From contig NW_026944386.1 of assembly GCF_033439725.1 (NCBI RefSeq), positions 2,542,001 to 2,606,000 on the forward strand: DNA of 64,000 nucleotides, written 5' to 3'. The notes beneath the pieces are model-generated. The model was given only the letters and a program-made list of their open reading frames with translations, made no database searches and was not told the origin of the DNA. Shown piece by piece: positions 62,381 through 64,000 of the stretch. Source of the DNA: Neurospora tetraspora. Taxonomy: Eukaryota > Ascomycota > Sordariomycetes > Sordariales > Sordariaceae. The stretch's first letter is position 1. Every line of letters begins with the position of its first letter. Both the position numbers and the translations under genes were made by a program.

Positions 62381-64000
62381 TCAGTAAGTCCTAGTCTTCC
62401 TTCTCCTTATTCCACTGGCCGAACTGTTCTGTCTCTCGTGCGCCTCCACGCCCACCGGCACATCCTCCAGTGCTCTCAGTTGCCTGGGGTTCACGATCCG
62501 CTTGACAGCACCATACCAGCCCAGTTCCTGTCTTTTCCACGCCTTCGGCTTGATCCCGTTGGATGGAGTCATTTCCAGGATGACACGAGGTAGCGCTTCT
62601 CCCGACGCCGATCCCTCTTCTGACTCATCCATCTGAGTCTCAGTTTCCGTGTCTGCATCAAATCCCACACGTCTCTGAGGATCAGGGTAACTCGTGGTTT
62701 GTGCCAGCGTCATCCCCGGGGGCATCATCATCAAATGGACGTGGCCGGGTGAGAGTGGCGTGATGGTTGTGTCGACAGCCTCCTCGTTCGAGCCATGACC
62801 ATTGTCTTGAATATTGCTGTCACCATAGTGGCTGCCTGTAGCCGTTGGTAATTGAAGTGACGGCGGTAAAGACGAACGTTGTCCGTGGGGATCCGTCTGA
62901 GAGAATGGTTGAGCAGTCGGTGAGGCAGTCCCAGGCGGAGGATAGAACCCGGTTCTGCCTGTGTTTCCCACGAAAGGGTTGAACCCGATTGTTTGCTCCT
63001 CGTCAGTTTGTCCTCTTCGATGAGCATGACTGCCACTCTCCTCTTGATCCATATTGACTTCCACGCCATGGTCATGGGTTGGATGACGTCGCATCTCCAT
63101 CTGTTTCTTCATCCGTCTGTGCTTCTGCCAGATAAGTTTCCCGATCCACCAACGCCATGTCTTCAAAGAGAGGAAGCCCGTTGGGGTCGCTTCTTCCGTC
63201 TCCTTTTGGCCTCTGTTACCATCTACATTGGTAACCCCAGTCCCACGAGTATCCCCAGTATCAGTAATCTCCGCCCCCGCAGGGAGAGGAAGAGGGTAAG
63301 GAAAGACTGCAGCCGCACTCGACAGTGAACTCACTACCACACGTTCAGTCGCAACTTCAACCCAAACCTCGGCCTTGCGGACTATGTCCGCGTAAATGAT
63401 CAGGCAGGCAATGATGGAGAGTGGAATAACTACCGCCCAAAAGATAAAGAACTTGGGAGCGCCGGGTTCATACTCGTCGCCCATGGAGAGAATCCCAGAC
63501 ACAATAGGGAATGGAAGTAGGATACCACCTAGGTAAGAGATGCGCTCAAGGGCCCGCTGGTTATCGGCGGATGCTTTGTCGGATGTACCATGCTGGTGGG
63601 AGTTGATGCGATGAAGGTGGCTGCGTTGAGGTGTCAGGCTTGCGTAGGTTGCTATCCGGTTCAGGTTGTTACCGGGTGTTGTCGTCCTGGATAGAGGAAT
63701 GTTTGTGAACCTGGCTGTAGAGTTCATAGCTGTTGACCTCTTTTTCGGCGGCTTAACCTTCTCCTGGGTCACGCATGTTGGTGGGTTCTGGGGAGGTGTG
63801 GGAATAGGTAAGAGGATAGGGACACCCGGTGATGCATTGAGAAGAGCGATTCGGCGCTTAGCACGAGAAAGCAGCGTCTTCCAATCCGGTCCAGACGAGG
63901 ACCCTCTCTCGGTCCCCTTGATGCGGCCATGGTGATCGGCATAGAAAGCTGTGACGTCGGCATTTCGCTCAAGTGACTGCACCATATGCCAATAGAGAGT
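62381..64000 (-). CDS. CorA-like two-helix membrane protein, C-terminal part (runs off the window)
   Basis: The minus-strand frame stays open to the window edge (LYWHMVQSLERN...), so the start lies beyond 64,000; at least 539 residues are present. Counting from the Met at 63,985, two membrane helices lie at about 151-168 (YLGGILLPFPIVSGILSM) and 179-200 (FFIFWAVVIPLSIIACLIIY). They are joined by a short loop, GDEYEPGAPK, and followed by ADIVRKAEVWVEVA. Two closely spaced C-terminal helices after RALERIS resemble fungal proteins with CorA-type magnesium-channel topology, but the Gly-Met-Asn motif of true CorA pores is not seen in the loop. The tail of about 330 residues is hydrophilic, His/Gln/Ser/Pro-rich and probably cytosolic and disordered. 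Transport function is therefore uncertain. Confidence 0.7.
   Translation of the reverse strand, partial: TLYWHMVQSLERNADVTAFYADHHGRIKGTERGSSSGPDWKTLLSRAKRRIALLNASPGVPILLPIPTPPQNPPTCVTQEKVKPPKKRSTAMNSTARFTNIPLSRTTTPGNNLNRIATYASLTPQRSHLHRINSHQHGTSDKASADNQRALERISYLGGILLPFPIVSGILSMGDEYEPGAPKFFIFWAVVIPLSIIACLIIYADIVRKAEVWVEVATERVVVSSLSSAAAVFPYPLPLPAGAEITDTGDTRGTGVTNVDGNRGQKETEEATPTGFLSLKTWRWWIGKLIWQKHRRMKKQMEMRRHPTHDHGVEVNMDQEESGSHAHRRGQTDEEQTIGFNPFVGNTGRTGFYPPPGTASPTAQPFSQTDPHGQRSSLPPSLQLPTATGSHYGDSNIQDNGHGSNEEAVDTTITPLSPGHVHLMMMPPGMTLAQTTSYPDPQRRVGFDADTETETQMDESEEGSASGEALPRVILEMTPSNGIKPKAWKRQELGWYGAVKRIVNPRQLRALEDVPVGVEAHERQNSSASGIRRRKTRTY

Noticed and set aside
1-64000. CRISPR arrays, rRNA or tRNA genes
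   Set aside because: No regularly spaced repeats, no rRNA-like sequence and no convincing cloverleaf with A and B boxes were seen by eye; a tRNA scan was not possible.

Overview
The window looks like chromosomal DNA of a filamentous ascomycete (Pezizomycotina, most likely a sordariomycete). The evidence is short introns with GT...AG ends and CTAAC/CTGAC-like branch sites, recognisable fungal orthologues, and a long AT-rich block whose loss of C and G at TA-prone dinucleotides is typical of repeat-induced point mutation (RIP). Family names come from reading the translated sequence; no database search was run.

Layout. Left arm (1-13,504): a COG7-like Golgi tether subunit (+, 883-2235); a Nudix hydrolase of the diphosphoinositol-polyphosphate phosphohydrolase type (-, 3637-4275, one intron); a 3.3 kb gene-poor gap; arginyl-tRNA-protein transferase ATE1 (+, 7600-9691, three exons); an unrecognised acidic protein (+, 10197-12020, three exons); a doubtful small ORF (-); and a small single-pass membrane protein (-, 12688-12936). 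Right arm (58,850-64,000): mitochondrial ribosomal protein uS5m (+, 59261-60769, one in-frame intron), the DASH kinetochore subunit DAD3 (-, 61313-61758, one intron), and the C-terminal part of a CorA-like membrane protein that runs off the window (-, 62381-64000).

Middle (13,510-58,844): one 45.3 kb stack of nested, inactivated LTR retrotransposons. The outermost is a Copia element (E) with 172 bp LTRs and the target duplication TCTCC on both sides. Into it went four Gypsy elements: A (14,200-21,613), B (22,330-30,002), C (32,491-49,175) and, in reverse, D (50,342-58,298). C carries a 2.25 kb Gag-only LTR element (F). D carries a solo LTR of F's family (G) and a 411 bp terminal-inverted-repeat MITE. 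B carries a 120 bp GC-rich insert between 14 bp direct repeats. All boundaries were read from LTR ends, target duplications and polypurine tracts. All coding parts of the LTR elements are broken throughout.

Taking the stack away would put the 12.9 kb membrane-protein gene and the uS5m gene head to head about 1 kb apart, so the original Copia element landed in what looks like a divergent promoter region. The flanking genes are ordinary housekeeping genes and form no evident pathway. I found no CRISPR, no gene cluster and no clearly new multi-gene system. The unusual material is the nested architecture, the two short un-RIPped insertions, a perfect 151 bp tandem duplication, and the gradient of mutation across the outer LTRs.
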